Part shown: piece after piece, positions 45,263-54,480 of the stretch
Position numbering within the stretch: the stretch's first letter is position 1
Layout: each line of letters begins with the position of its first letter
Origin: Alistipes excrementigallinarum
Lineage (GTDB): Bacteria > Bacteroidota > Bacteroidia > Bacteroidales > Rikenellaceae
Assembly (NCBI GenBank): GCA_019112825.1
Contig: DXIP01000023.1
Coordinates: 253,734 to 317,733, forward strand
Direction: 5' to 3'
DNA length: 64,000 nucleotides
Position numbers and translations under genes: made by a program
The notes under the pieces: model-generated
What the model was told of the DNA's origin: nothing
Seen by the model: only the letters and a program-made list of their open reading frames with translations
The model's database searches: none

Positions 45263-45286
45263 CGCGCGCGCATGCGCGCGTGCGCG
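45263..45286. other. 24-bp alternating purine-pyrimidine tract with central palindrome
   Basis: A strict C/T-G/A alternation from 45263 to 45286 includes the perfect 16-bp palindrome CGCGCATGCGCG within 45265-45280. Such tracts favour Z-DNA under supercoiling. It lies in the 313-bp spacer between plsY and the acyl-CoA ligase, in which no gene was found. Confidence 0.7.
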
Positions 45287-45364
45287 TTGAGGCGTTTTTC
45301 ACGCCGGAGCGTGCCGCATGATGCAGTCATGCTGCAAACGGAGTGCCGCACGCTGCACGCCGGC

Positions 45365-46042
45365 TCACGCCTGCGGCGGCGTCTGGTCCTCGTGGGGCGG
45401 TCGGGGTTTCCAGATGTAGATTTTCGATTCGGTGCCGTGGAGCAGCCGCTCGATGTTCTTGCGGTGGGTGACGAGCAGCAGTACGGCAATGACGAACGAG
45501 AAGACGACGAAGGGCACCGAGTCGTTCACCTTGGGCGAGATGAGCGTGAAGACGGGGAAGCAGCAGCCCGCCACCATCGACGAGAGGGAGACGTAGTGCG
45601 AAATCATCAGCACGACGAGCCATACGCCGAAGCAGAGCAGCGCCACCGGGGGGTAGATGCCCGTGATGGCCCCCACCAGCGTGGCAACCCCCTTGCCGCC
45701 GCGGAATCCGGCGAAAATCGGGAAGATGTGGCCCAGCACGGCGGCGATGACGGCGGCAATCTTCAGATTGATGAGGTCGTTGTCACCGACGTGGACGTCG
45801 TATTTGAGCATCTCGAAAATCGTCACGGCCAGAAATCCCTTCAGGAAGTCGAGCGCGAAGACCGGAAGGGCGGCGCGCTTGCCCAGCACGCGGAGCATGT
45901 TGGTCGTTCCGGCGTTTTTCGAGCCGTGCTCGCGGATGTCGATGCCGTAGTATTTCTTGCCAATCCACACGGCACTCGGAATCGAGCCGAGCAGATAGGC
46001 AATGATTATCATGGTGATGGCGCAGTAGTATGTCAATATCAT
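45365..46042 (-). CDS. plsY: Acyl-phosphate:glycerol-3-phosphate acyltransferase
   Basis: PlsY makes lysophosphatidic acid from acyl phosphate in the inner membrane, the first step of phospholipid synthesis. The 225-residue protein has the motifs LLGSIPSAVWIGK, REHGSKNAGTTNMLRVLG and GHIFPIFAGFRGGKGVAT, with five or more membrane segments. A second ATG ten codons in is an alternative start. The C-terminal ~25 residues are polar. Divergent from yitT and upstream of the acyl-CoA ligase. Confidence 0.95.
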   Translation of the reverse strand: MILTYYCAITMIIIAYLLGSIPSAVWIGKKYYGIDIREHGSKNAGTTNMLRVLGKRAALPVFALDFLKGFLAVTIFEMLKYDVHVGDNDLINLKIAAVIAAVLGHIFPIFAGFRGGKGVATLVGAITGIYPPVALLCFGVWLVVLMISHYVSLSSMVAGCCFPVFTLISPKVNDSVPFVVFSFVIAVLLLVTHRKNIERLLHGTESKIYIWKPRPPHEDQTPPQA

Positions 46043-46070
46043 GGTCGGTTCGTTTTGCGGGGTGATAATG

Positions 46071-46078
46071 CAAATTTA
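46071..46078 (-). promoter_or_regulatory. -7 element TAAATTTG for plsY
   Basis: TAnnTTTG on the minus strand, 28 nt before the plsY ATG. Confidence 0.6.
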
Positions 46079-46152
46079 ATAAAATTTTCGGGAAACGGAA
46101 GCCCCGGTCGAAAAATCCGCCTGCGGGAGCTGGCAAATTCGGCGGATTTGAG

Positions 46153-46160
46153 TAACTTTG
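46153..46160 (+). promoter_or_regulatory. -7 element TAACTTTG for yitT
   Basis: TAnnTTTG on the plus strand, 25 nt before the yitT ATG, in the divergent plsY-yitT spacer. Confidence 0.6.
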
Positions 46161-46185
46161 CGCTACATCTAAAAATTGACCTGAT

Positions 46186-47175
46186 ATGAATACTAAGGCT
46201 TTTCTCGAACCGATGGGGTCGTGGGCATGGTGGCGTTCGTGGTTTCTGATATTCTTCGGATGCGCCGTCATGGGTACGGGCTTCGTGCTCTTCATCAATC
46301 CCTACAACTTCGTGCCCGGAGGCGTCTACGGCCTCGGCATCGTGCTCCACAACATCTTCCCCTCCGTGCAGGTGGGTACCTTCGGCTACATGTTCGACGT
46401 GCCGCTGATGATTATCGCCATGCTCATCTTCGGAGGGCAGTTCGGTACGAGAACGGTCCTTGCCGCGCTCTTCACGCCCGGCTACATGAACATCCTCACG
46501 CGGCTGGTCTATCCCGACGCGGCGGCGGTCGAGAGCCTCGACCCGGCGCTGCTGCTCGGCGGCCGGCTCGACCTGTCGAACGACCTGCTGCTCACCTGCG
46601 TCATCGGCGCCGTGGTCATCGGCGTGGGCCAGGGCATCGTCGTGCGGCAGCAGGCCACCACGGGCGGTACGGACATCGTGGCGATGCTGCTCCAGAAGTC
46701 CGCGGGCATCAAGTTCTCGACGGGCATCCTGCTGGCCGACGGTTCGGTGGTGCTGTCGGGTCTGGTGGTCATCGGCTTCGGCATCGGTACGGCCGAGGCG
46801 GAGCCCGCCGGCTGGATGCTGACGCTCTACTCGCTCATCACGATTTACATCACCTCGCGCGTCATCGCCTACATGCTCGACGGCGCCTCGTACGACAAGC
46901 TGCTCTTCATCATTACGGACAAGCACCAGGAGCTGCGCCAGTTCATCCTCGAGGACCTCGAGCGCAGCGCCACCTACCTGAAGGGCAAGGGCATGTACAC
47001 CGAAGCGATGAAGGATGTCATCTTCCTGGTGGTGAGCCGCAGGGAGGTGCGCCTGGTCGAGCAGAAGATTCGCTCCATCGACCCGCGCGCCTTCGTGGTG
47101 GTGACCGATGCCTACGACACCTACGGCGAGGGCTTCAAACCGCTGCCTGACGCCGATACGATTCAGGCGGAGTGA
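46186..47175 (+). CDS. YitT-family membrane protein (DUF161/DUF2179)
   Basis: A 329-residue inner-membrane protein with about six hydrophobic segments in residues 18-230. The family marks are INPYNFVPGGVYGLGIVLH, GQGIVVRQQATTGGTDIVAMLL and KFSTGILLADG. A soluble C-terminal DUF2179 domain follows (about 232-318, SYDKLLFIITDKHQELRQFIL... IDPRAFVVVTDAYDTYGEGF). The transported substrate of YitT proteins is not established. miaB follows after 39 bp and is probably co-transcribed. Confidence 0.9.
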   Translation: MNTKAFLEPMGSWAWWRSWFLIFFGCAVMGTGFVLFINPYNFVPGGVYGLGIVLHNIFPSVQVGTFGYMFDVPLMIIAMLIFGGQFGTRTVLAALFTPGYMNILTRLVYPDAAAVESLDPALLLGGRLDLSNDLLLTCVIGAVVIGVGQGIVVRQQATTGGTDIVAMLLQKSAGIKFSTGILLADGSVVLSGLVVIGFGIGTAEAEPAGWMLTLYSLITIYITSRVIAYMLDGASYDKLLFIITDKHQELRQFILEDLERSATYLKGKGMYTEAMKDVIFLVVSRREVRLVEQKIRSIDPRAFVVVTDAYDTYGEGFKPLPDADTIQAE

Positions 47176-47214
47176 CGGCGCACCGACGCGCGGTCCAAAC
47201 GCTATAAACCGGTA

Positions 47215-48606
47215 ATGAAACAATTGGAAATTCAAGTAAATTCGCTGCGACCGCTCCAGGGCACCGGACGGAAGCTCTTTGTCGAGACATACGGGTGCCA
47301 GATGAACGTGGGTGATTCGGAGATTGTCGTCTCGCTCATGCAGCGCGAGGGCTACGTCTATACCGACCGCATCGAGCAGGCCGACGTGATTCTCATCAAC
47401 ACCTGCTCGATTCGCGACAACGCCGAACAGCGCATCTGGGGGCGTCTGAACGAGCTGAAACGCTACCGCAAGGCGCGTCCGGGGCTCATTGTCGGCATCC
47501 TGGGCTGCATGGCCGAACGGCTGCGCGAGCAGCTGCTCGAGGGCCCCTGGGGCGTCGACGTCGTCGCGGGCCCCGACGCCTACCGCGACCTGCCGCGGCT
47601 GGTGCGTGAGGCCGAGGCGGGCGGCAAGGGGGTCAACGTGCTGCTCTCGACCGAGGAGACCTATGCCGAAATCGCCCCCGTGCGGCTCGACCGCAACGGC
47701 GTGAGCGCCTTCGTGGCCATCATGCGCGGCTGCAACAACTTCTGCTCCTACTGCGTGGTCCCCTATACGCGGGGCCGCGAGCGGAGCCGCGATGCGGCGA
47801 CCATTGTCGCCGAGGCGCAGTCGCTCTTCGACAACGGCTACCGCGAGGTGACGCTGCTGGGGCAGAACGTCAACTCGTACCGCGCCGGCGAGGTCGACTT
47901 CCCGGAGCTGCTGCGCCGCGTGGCCTCCATCTCGCCGCTGCTGCGCGTGCGCTTCGCCACGTCGCACCCCAAGGACATGAGCGACCGTCTGCTCGAGACG
48001 ATGGCCTCGATGCCCAACATCTGCCGGGCGATTCATCTGCCCGCCCAGTCGGGAGCCACCTCGATGCTCGAGCGGATGAACCGCAAGTATACGCGCGAGT
48101 GGTACCTCGACCGCATCGCCGCCATCCGCCGCTACATGCCCGACTGCGCCATCACGACCGACCTGATTGCCGGCTTCTCGGGCGAGACGGAGGAGGAGCA
48201 TGCCGCCACGCTTTCGCTCATGCGCGAGGTGGGCTACTCGTGGGCCTTCATGTTCAAGTACTCGGAGCGCCCGGGCACCTTCGCCCAGCGCAACCTGCCG
48301 GACGACGTGCCCGACGAGGTGAAGAGCCGCCGCCTGCAGGAGATTATCGCCCTGCAGAACGACCTCTCGCTCGAGAGCAACCGCCGCGACGTGGGGCGCG
48401 AGTTCGAGGTGCTGGTCGAGAGCGAATCGAAGCGCAACAGCGGCCAGCTCTCGGGCCGCACGTCGCAGAACAAGGTGGTGGTCTTCGACCGGGGCAACCA
48501 CCGCATCGGCGACTACGTGCGCGTGCGCGTGACGGGCTGCACCTCCGCCACGCTGCTGGGCGAGGAGCTCCCGGCGGGGGAGCCTCAGCCCGGGGCGGAG
48601 CGTTGA
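47215..48606 (+). CDS. miaB: tRNA-2-methylthio-N6-dimethylallyladenosine synthase
   Basis: MiaB is a radical-SAM methylthiotransferase acting on i6A37 of tRNA. The 463-residue protein has the N-terminal cluster cysteines in ETYGCQMNVGDSE, NTCSIRDNAEQR and LGCMAERL, the SAM-cluster CxxxCxxC in GCNNFCSYCVVPYTRGRE, and a C-terminal TRAM domain (about 390-455). The MiaB-type VVPYTRGRERSR distinguishes it from RimO. Together with tsaD it is the second A37-modifying enzyme of this window. Confidence 0.96.
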   Translation: MKQLEIQVNSLRPLQGTGRKLFVETYGCQMNVGDSEIVVSLMQREGYVYTDRIEQADVILINTCSIRDNAEQRIWGRLNELKRYRKARPGLIVGILGCMAERLREQLLEGPWGVDVVAGPDAYRDLPRLVREAEAGGKGVNVLLSTEETYAEIAPVRLDRNGVSAFVAIMRGCNNFCSYCVVPYTRGRERSRDAATIVAEAQSLFDNGYREVTLLGQNVNSYRAGEVDFPELLRRVASISPLLRVRFATSHPKDMSDRLLETMASMPNICRAIHLPAQSGATSMLERMNRKYTREWYLDRIAAIRRYMPDCAITTDLIAGFSGETEEEHAATLSLMREVGYSWAFMFKYSERPGTFAQRNLPDDVPDEVKSRRLQEIIALQNDLSLESNRRDVGREFEVLVESESKRNSGQLSGRTSQNKVVVFDRGNHRIGDYVRVRVTGCTSATLLGEELPAGEPQPGAER

Positions 48607-48647
48607 GCGGCCGCCGCACTCCGCCGCCCGTGACGCGGCGGAGCCGT

Positions 48648-48670
48648 GTTCCCGGAGCCACTCCGGGAAC
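48648..48670 (+). terminator. Hairpin after miaB
   Basis: A perfect 10-bp stem (48648-48657 with 48661-48670, loop CCA). The downstream sequence is A+T-rich but lacks a continuous T-run, so termination is probable rather than certain. Confidence 0.6.
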
Positions 48671-48710
48671 AAACCCTATTGTTGTACCTTTAATATAAAA
48701 TTTACGATTC

Positions 48711-50216
<1,506 letters not shown>

Positions 50217-50340
50217 CCACCCGGCTTCGGCCCGGCGGCGAAGGAGGGCTGCATTGCCGCTCCGGAGGGCTGCCGGCCCTTGACCCCGGCCCCACCCCAG
50301 AATCCCGGCCCCAGGCCCCGGAGGCCCAGCCTCTGAGCCC

Positions 50341-50366
50341 CGGACCGGACGCCGGACGCCGGACCC
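50341..50366. repeat. Short ~7-bp tandem repeat
   Basis: CGGACGC-like units repeat about three to four times in the helicase-GH84 spacer (50217-50459). That spacer is otherwise G+C-rich, low complexity and without a gene. Confidence 0.5.
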
Positions 50367-50459
50367 GGCTCCCGGTCTCCGATAGGACTCCGGGCCCGAG
50401 ACCCGAAATCCGAACCCCAAATTGCTTATTTTATTCAACCTAAGAACCCAGGTAAAAAC

Positions 50460-53012
50460 ATGACCAACTTCAGAAAACTGCTCTCGCTGCTGGCCGCCGG
50501 CCTTGTCTGCTGGTGCCCGCTGCAGGCCCAGGAGGAGGGCTTCGACCTCACGTCGCAGCGCTCCGAATCGCAGGACGTACGCAAAGTCCCCGGCCACGTG
50601 GTCGACCACGGCGGCATCATCATCAACCCCACGCCTCACAGCCTCGAGGTCAACGCCGCACAGCGGCTCGACCTTTCGCGCGGCGTTGCCGTGAAGGACC
50701 GCCGCAAGGCCTTCTCCGAGGACGTGGACTTTCTCAAAGCCAATCGCCGCGGTCCCGTGGTCGACATCGACTTCGGCGCCAAGGCGGCCGCCCGCGCGGG
50801 CGTGAAGCCCCTCTCGGGAGCCTACGCACTGAGCGTCGGTGAGAAGGGCATTACGATTGTGGGCTACGACGAGCGGGGTGCCTTCTACGGCATCCAGACG
50901 CTCCGGCAGCTGGTCGCTTCGCCCGCTGCGGCCGGCGGTACGCTCCCCGCGGTGGAGGTCAACGACTATCCCGACCTGCCGCTGCGCGGCGTGGTCGAGG
51001 GCTTCTACGGAACCCCCTGGTCGCATGAGGTGCGCCTCTCGCTCATCGACTTCTACGGCCGCTTCAAGATGAACTGCTACATCTACGGCCCGAAGGACGA
51101 CCCCTACCACAGCTGCCCCAACTGGCGGCTGCCCTATCCCGAGAAGGAGGCGGGCAACATCCGCGAGCTGGTCGAGGCGTGCCGCCGCAACCGCGTCGAC
51201 TTCGTCTGGGCCATCCACCCGGGACAGGACATCAAGTGGAACGAGGAGGACTACGCCAATCTGGTGCGCAAGTTCGAGTGGATGTACGACCTCGGCGTCC
51301 GTTCGTTCGCCATCTTCTTCGACGACATCTCGGGTGAGGGTACCAACCCCGAGCGGCAGACCGAGCTGCTCAACCGTCTCAACGAGGAGTTCGTCCGGGT
51401 GAAGGGCGACGTGACGCCGCTGACGGTCTGCCCGACCGACTACTCGAAGCTCTGGGCCAACCCCACGCCGCAGGGCAGCCTGGCCATCTACGGCCGGACG
51501 CTCGACCCCTCGGTGGCGGTCTTCTGGACGGGCGACGTCGTCTGCAGCGACCTCACGCCCGAGACGTTGGAGTGGGTCAATTCGCGCATCCGCCGGCCGG
51601 CCTTCTACTGGTGGAATTACCCGGTGACGGACTACGTGCGCCACATCCTGATGCAGGGCCCCGTCTACGGCCTCGATACGACGCTCACGGCCGATGACCT
51701 GTGCGGTCTAGTGAGCAACCCCATGGAGCACGGCGAGGCCTCGAAGCTGGCTCTCTACGGCGTGGCCGACTATACGTGGAACGTCGCCGCCTACAACCCC
51801 ATCGACAACTGGGAGCGCGGCCTTGCGCTCCTTGCGCCCGAGGTGCGCGACGCCTACCGCACCTTCGCTATCCATTCGTGCGATACGGAGACGGGCTACC
51901 GCCGCGACGAGTCGTGGGAGACCGAGACCTTCCGTCTGGCCGACCGTACGCCCGAGCGGGCTGCGGCGCTGCGTGCCGAGCTGGAGCGCGTCGTGCGCGT
52001 GCCGGCCCGGATGGAGCAGTGCGCCAACAAGGAGCTGCTGGCGGAGCTGCGGCCGTGGCTCGTCGAGTTCGGCAAGCTGGGCGAGCGCTGCCTGCGCGCC
52101 CTCGATTTGATGGAGCTCTATGCCGGCGGTGACGATGCCGCCTTCTGGGCCGCCTACGTCGCCAACCGCATGACGCCCGACCAGATGAAGGCCTACGAGG
52201 CCCACAAGTCGGGCACGATGAAGCTCCAGCCCTTCTACGAGCAGGCGATGGACGACATGGCCTCGGGCCTCTTCGAGCGGCTCACGGGCGAGAAACCCGC
52301 CGGGTGCAAGGGTATCGGGTCGTTCCAGAACCTGCGCACGACGCTCAGCAAGCTGATGTTCGACCACGACTCGACGACGCACTATACGTCGGGCGTCTCG
52401 CAGCAGGACGGCGACTGGATTGGCGCCGACCTGGGCTGCGTGCGCGACGTGCACGAGGTGGCCATCCTCCAGGGCCGCAACTCGGTCGACGACGTCGACT
52501 TCTTCGACCATGCGCTGGTCGAGGCCTCGGTGGACGGCCGGCAGTGGACGGCGCTGGGCGACAGCCTCCGCACGGTCTACGACATCCGCTGGACGGGTGA
52601 GCCGGTGCCGGCACGTTACGTGCGCCTGCGCCGCCTGGAGTCGCCCCGCACGCACTGGGCCTCGGTGCGTTCGTTCGAGGTGAACCCCGTGCGGGCCGAG
52701 CGGCTCGGCTTCGAGGTCGAGGCCGACGACCTGACGGCGGCGCTCTACGCCTTCGACCGCAACCCGTCGACCTCGTTCCTGCTCGACGGCGCGCTCCGCT
52801 TCGGGGTGCTTGCCGGTGCGAAGGGGTATACGATGCTCCTGCAGCCGGATGCCGATGCTGCGCCCGCGAGCGTGCGTCAGTATGCGGCCGACGGAACGCT
52901 GCTGTCCGAGACGCACGTCGATGCACCCCTCTTCCGCCTGACGCTTGAGTCGGGAGCCGCCCGCGTCGAGCTGGAGGGCGCCCTGCGCATCTTCGAAATC
53001 ATCGCCGAGTAG
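50460..53012 (+). CDS. GH84 beta-N-acetylglucosaminidase (O-GlcNAcase/hyaluronidase-like), exported
   Basis: An 850-residue secreted glycosidase with a signal peptide (FRKLLSLLAAGLVCWCPLQAQ). An N-terminal GH-support domain (about 45-165, LSGAYALSVGEKGITIVGYDERGAFYGIQTLRQL) leads to the GH84 barrel starting LRGVVEGFYGTPWSHE. The catalytic Asp pair is Asp288-Asp289 in IFFDDISGEG, and NWPVTDY-like WWNYPVTDY is also typical. A helical region follows, then an F5/8-type C (discoidin-like) module (about 620-745, WIGADLGCVRDVHEVAILQGRN) and a short C-terminal domain. The substrate-assisted mechanism removes terminal GlcNAc from host glycans or O-GlcNAc. It is very similar in layout to the Bacteroides thetaiotaomicron enzyme. 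Confidence 0.93.
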   Translation: MTNFRKLLSLLAAGLVCWCPLQAQEEGFDLTSQRSESQDVRKVPGHVVDHGGIIINPTPHSLEVNAAQRLDLSRGVAVKDRRKAFSEDVDFLKANRRGPVVDIDFGAKAAARAGVKPLSGAYALSVGEKGITIVGYDERGAFYGIQTLRQLVASPAAAGGTLPAVEVNDYPDLPLRGVVEGFYGTPWSHEVRLSLIDFYGRFKMNCYIYGPKDDPYHSCPNWRLPYPEKEAGNIRELVEACRRNRVDFVWAIHPGQDIKWNEEDYANLVRKFEWMYDLGVRSFAIFFDDISGEGTNPERQTELLNRLNEEFVRVKGDVTPLTVCPTDYSKLWANPTPQGSLAIYGRTLDPSVAVFWTGDVVCSDLTPETLEWVNSRIRRPAFYWWNYPVTDYVRHILMQGPVYGLDTTLTADDLCGLVSNPMEHGEASKLALYGVADYTWNVAAYNPIDNWERGLALLAPEVRDAYRTFAIHSCDTETGYRRDESWETETFRLADRTPERAAALRAELERVVRVPARMEQCANKELLAELRPWLVEFGKLGERCLRALDLMELYAGGDDAAFWAAYVANRMTPDQMKAYEAHKSGTMKLQPFYEQAMDDMASGLFERLTGEKPAGCKGIGSFQNLRTTLSKLMFDHDSTTHYTSGVSQQDGDWIGADLGCVRDVHEVAILQGRNSVDDVDFFDHALVEASVDGRQWTALGDSLRTVYDIRWTGEPVPARYVRLRRLESPRTHWASVRSFEVNPVRAERLGFEVEADDLTAALYAFDRNPSTSFLLDGALRFGVLAGAKGYTMLLQPDADAAPASVRQYAADGTLLSETHVDAPLFRLTLESGAARVELEGALRIFEIIAE

Positions 53013-53077
53013 CGGCGTTTGCTCCGGCAGACCTCTCTTCGTAGATTTGTCGGAACATCTTTGCCGGGAAAAACATG

Positions 53078-53115
53078 AAACAGGTCCGTGCCCTGAAAGG
53101 GTTACGGACCTGTTT
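53078..53115. terminator. Bidirectional terminator after the GH84 gene
   Basis: A 12-bp stem, AAACAGGTCCGT (53078-53089) with ACGGACCTGTTT (53104-53115), flanked by T-rich ends on both strands, lies between the convergent GH84 and acetyltransferase genes. Confidence 0.85.
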
Positions 53116-53116
53116 G

Positions 53117-53569
53117 TTAATGAATAGCTATCTTCAGGTAAATCATGTCTTTCAATTGTTTGCCCTTTTCAAAAATGGGATGGTCGTAATTATCCGTGAA
53201 AAAATCAGGTATCCGGTGTGAATAGACAAATCCGCATTGCTTGTAGAAGGAGAGGTTTTCGGGAGATTCTCCGGTCCCGACAAGCATTGTGTGACATCGA
53301 GCCTTGTAGTGCTCCAGAAGAAAAAATATCAATCTTTTCCCATACCCCCGGTGCTGGAACTGTGGATAGACCGCAATATTTTTGATTTCGTAGATGCCTT
53401 TGCCTTCTTCAGTTACAACGCATGCAGCTTTGACCTCGCTGTTTTCAGCCAGGACGAACATTTCCCCGCGTTCCAGATAGCGGTCAATCATCGACTCCTG
53501 CTCGTCGGCGAGGAGCAGTAAATCGAGATATTGCTTTTTGTTGCAAAGGACAGGATATATATCCATCAT
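53117..53569 (-). CDS. GNAT-family N-acetyltransferase, A+T-rich and probably acquired
   Basis: A 150-residue acetyltransferase. The acetyl-CoA motif is IKNIAVYPQFQHRGYGKRLIFFLLEHY, followed by the second-half motif SPENLSFYKQCGFVYSHRIPDFF. The frame is open back to a TTG at 53659, but that codon lies inside a -7 element, so I use the MM pair at 53569/53566. Base composition and codons (AAA, ATA, TTT, TAT) are clearly lower in G+C than every neighbour, which points to horizontal gain. It converges on the GH84 gene and lies just downstream of reiterated der 3' ends. The substrate is unknown. Confidence 0.8.
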   Translation of the reverse strand: MMDIYPVLCNKKQYLDLLLLADEQESMIDRYLERGEMFVLAENSEVKAACVVTEEGKGIYEIKNIAVYPQFQHRGYGKRLIFFLLEHYKARCHTMLVGTGESPENLSFYKQCGFVYSHRIPDFFTDNYDHPIFEKGKQLKDMIYLKIAIH

Positions 53570-53656
53570 TTCAACTTTTATCGATGAATGGTTTGATTCG
53601 CGGAAAGCATATTTCTTCACGTGAGCCCTAAAATTAGACAATTTCAGCGTATTCAA

Positions 53657-53664
53657 CAAATGTA
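53657..53664 (-). promoter_or_regulatory. -7 element TACATTTG for the acetyltransferase gene
   Basis: TAnnTTTG match on the minus strand. It predicts a leader of ~80 nt and rules out the upstream TTG as start. Confidence 0.5.
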
Positions 53665-53863
53665 GGCCAAATCTTATGGCTTCGGATTAAAATAATATGC
53701 TCCTGAGCTGTTTCATACAGTGTTGGTCGGCTCGATTATTTGATGGATAATGTCCTATTTGAGTGTTCTAAGTCGGGCAATTCGTTCATACGCTTTCTCG
53801 CAGAGGGCGGTTGCCGTGTTGCGATGTGTGACCATTGCTGGAAGCAATCAGAAGCGGAACGCC

Positions 53864-54066
53864 GGGGCTCATCGGTCGGCGGGGAAGCCGGGTCGGGTGT
53901 CCGGGGGCCGGTGCCGGGCCGCGGCGAGGAGGCGGGCAACAAAAAATCCCCCTTTGCCAAAGAGGAACAAAGGGGGAATGTCAATACGGGTTCTTTCCGG
54001 ATGAGCTCTGGTGCTGTTCACGTTGCCCTTGCTATTTCTGTCGGAAGTAAATCTGGAGCGGGACAC
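53864..54066. repeat. der-tail repeat, unit 1 (most distal)
   Basis: This unit holds, reading the minus strand, a copy of the last codons of der with stop (54066-54032), ~55 bp of spacer, and a copy of the der terminator (53941-53976). Segment 53941-54066 differs from 54142-54267 at only 5 of 126 positions. Its left flank (53864-53890) matches the left flank of unit 3 (54269-54295). It borders the A+T-rich acetyltransferase island. Confidence 0.9.
53941..53976 (-). terminator. der-type terminator, copy 1
   Basis: Minus strand stem CCCCCTTTG/CAAAGGGGG (53976-53968 with 53956-53948) followed by ATTTTTT. Confidence 0.8.
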
Positions 54067-54268
54067 CGAGGCTTTCGGCCAGCGGGAAAGCAGGACCGGG
54101 GCCGGGTTCCGGTACCGGGCCGCGGCGAGGAGGCGGGCAACAAAAAATCCCCCTTTGCCAAAGAGGGACAAAGGGGGAATGTCAATACAGGTTCTTTCCG
54201 GATGAGCTCCGGTGCGGTTCACGTTGCCCTTGCTATTTCTGCCGGAAGTAAATCTGGAGCGGGACACT
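54067..54268. repeat. der-tail repeat, unit 2
   Basis: Second tandem unit (~201-bp period). It contains a der-tail copy with TAG stop (54267-54233, encoding VPLQIYFRQK) and a terminator copy (54142-54177). Confidence 0.9.
54142..54177 (-). terminator. der-type terminator, copy 2
   Basis: Minus strand stem CCCCCTTTG/CAAAGGGGG (54177-54169 with 54157-54149) followed by ATTTTTT. Confidence 0.8.
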
Positions 54269-54480
54269 GGGGCTCATCGGTCGGCGGGGAGCCGGACTGG
54301 GTGTCCGGGTTCCGGTACCGGGCCGCGGCGAAGAGGCAGGCAATAAAAAATCCCCCTTTGCCAAAGGGGGACAAAGGGGGAATGTCTGCACTGGATTTTT
54401 CCGGATGCGGAACGGGTCGGGCTGCAATGGGTGCGGTCTCGGTCTACTTCTGCCGGAAGTAAATCTGGAGCGGGACACCG
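54269..54480. repeat. der-tail repeat, unit 3 (contains the genuine der 3' end)
   Basis: Third unit; its right end (54444-54480) is the real end of der. The terminator and left flank match the other units closely, while the ~60 bp between terminator and stop codon have diverged. Confidence 0.9.
54345..54380 (-). terminator. der terminator (copy 3)
   Basis: Minus strand stem CCCCCTTTG/CAAAGGGGG (54380-54372 with 54360-54352) followed by ATTTTTT, 64 bp after the der stop. An inner alternative stem (CCCCCTTT with AAAGGGGG) is also possible. Confidence 0.9.

Noticed and set aside
53570..53659. 30-residue N-terminal extension of the acetyltransferase
   Set aside because: The initiating TTG lies within a -7 promoter element and the added residues are not part of a GNAT fold.
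53740..54462. 240-codon plus-strand frame with an internal 67-residue repeat
   Set aside because: It is open only because the der-tail repeat period is 201 bp (a multiple of 3). It reads terminators and der tails in antisense, so it is not a protein gene.
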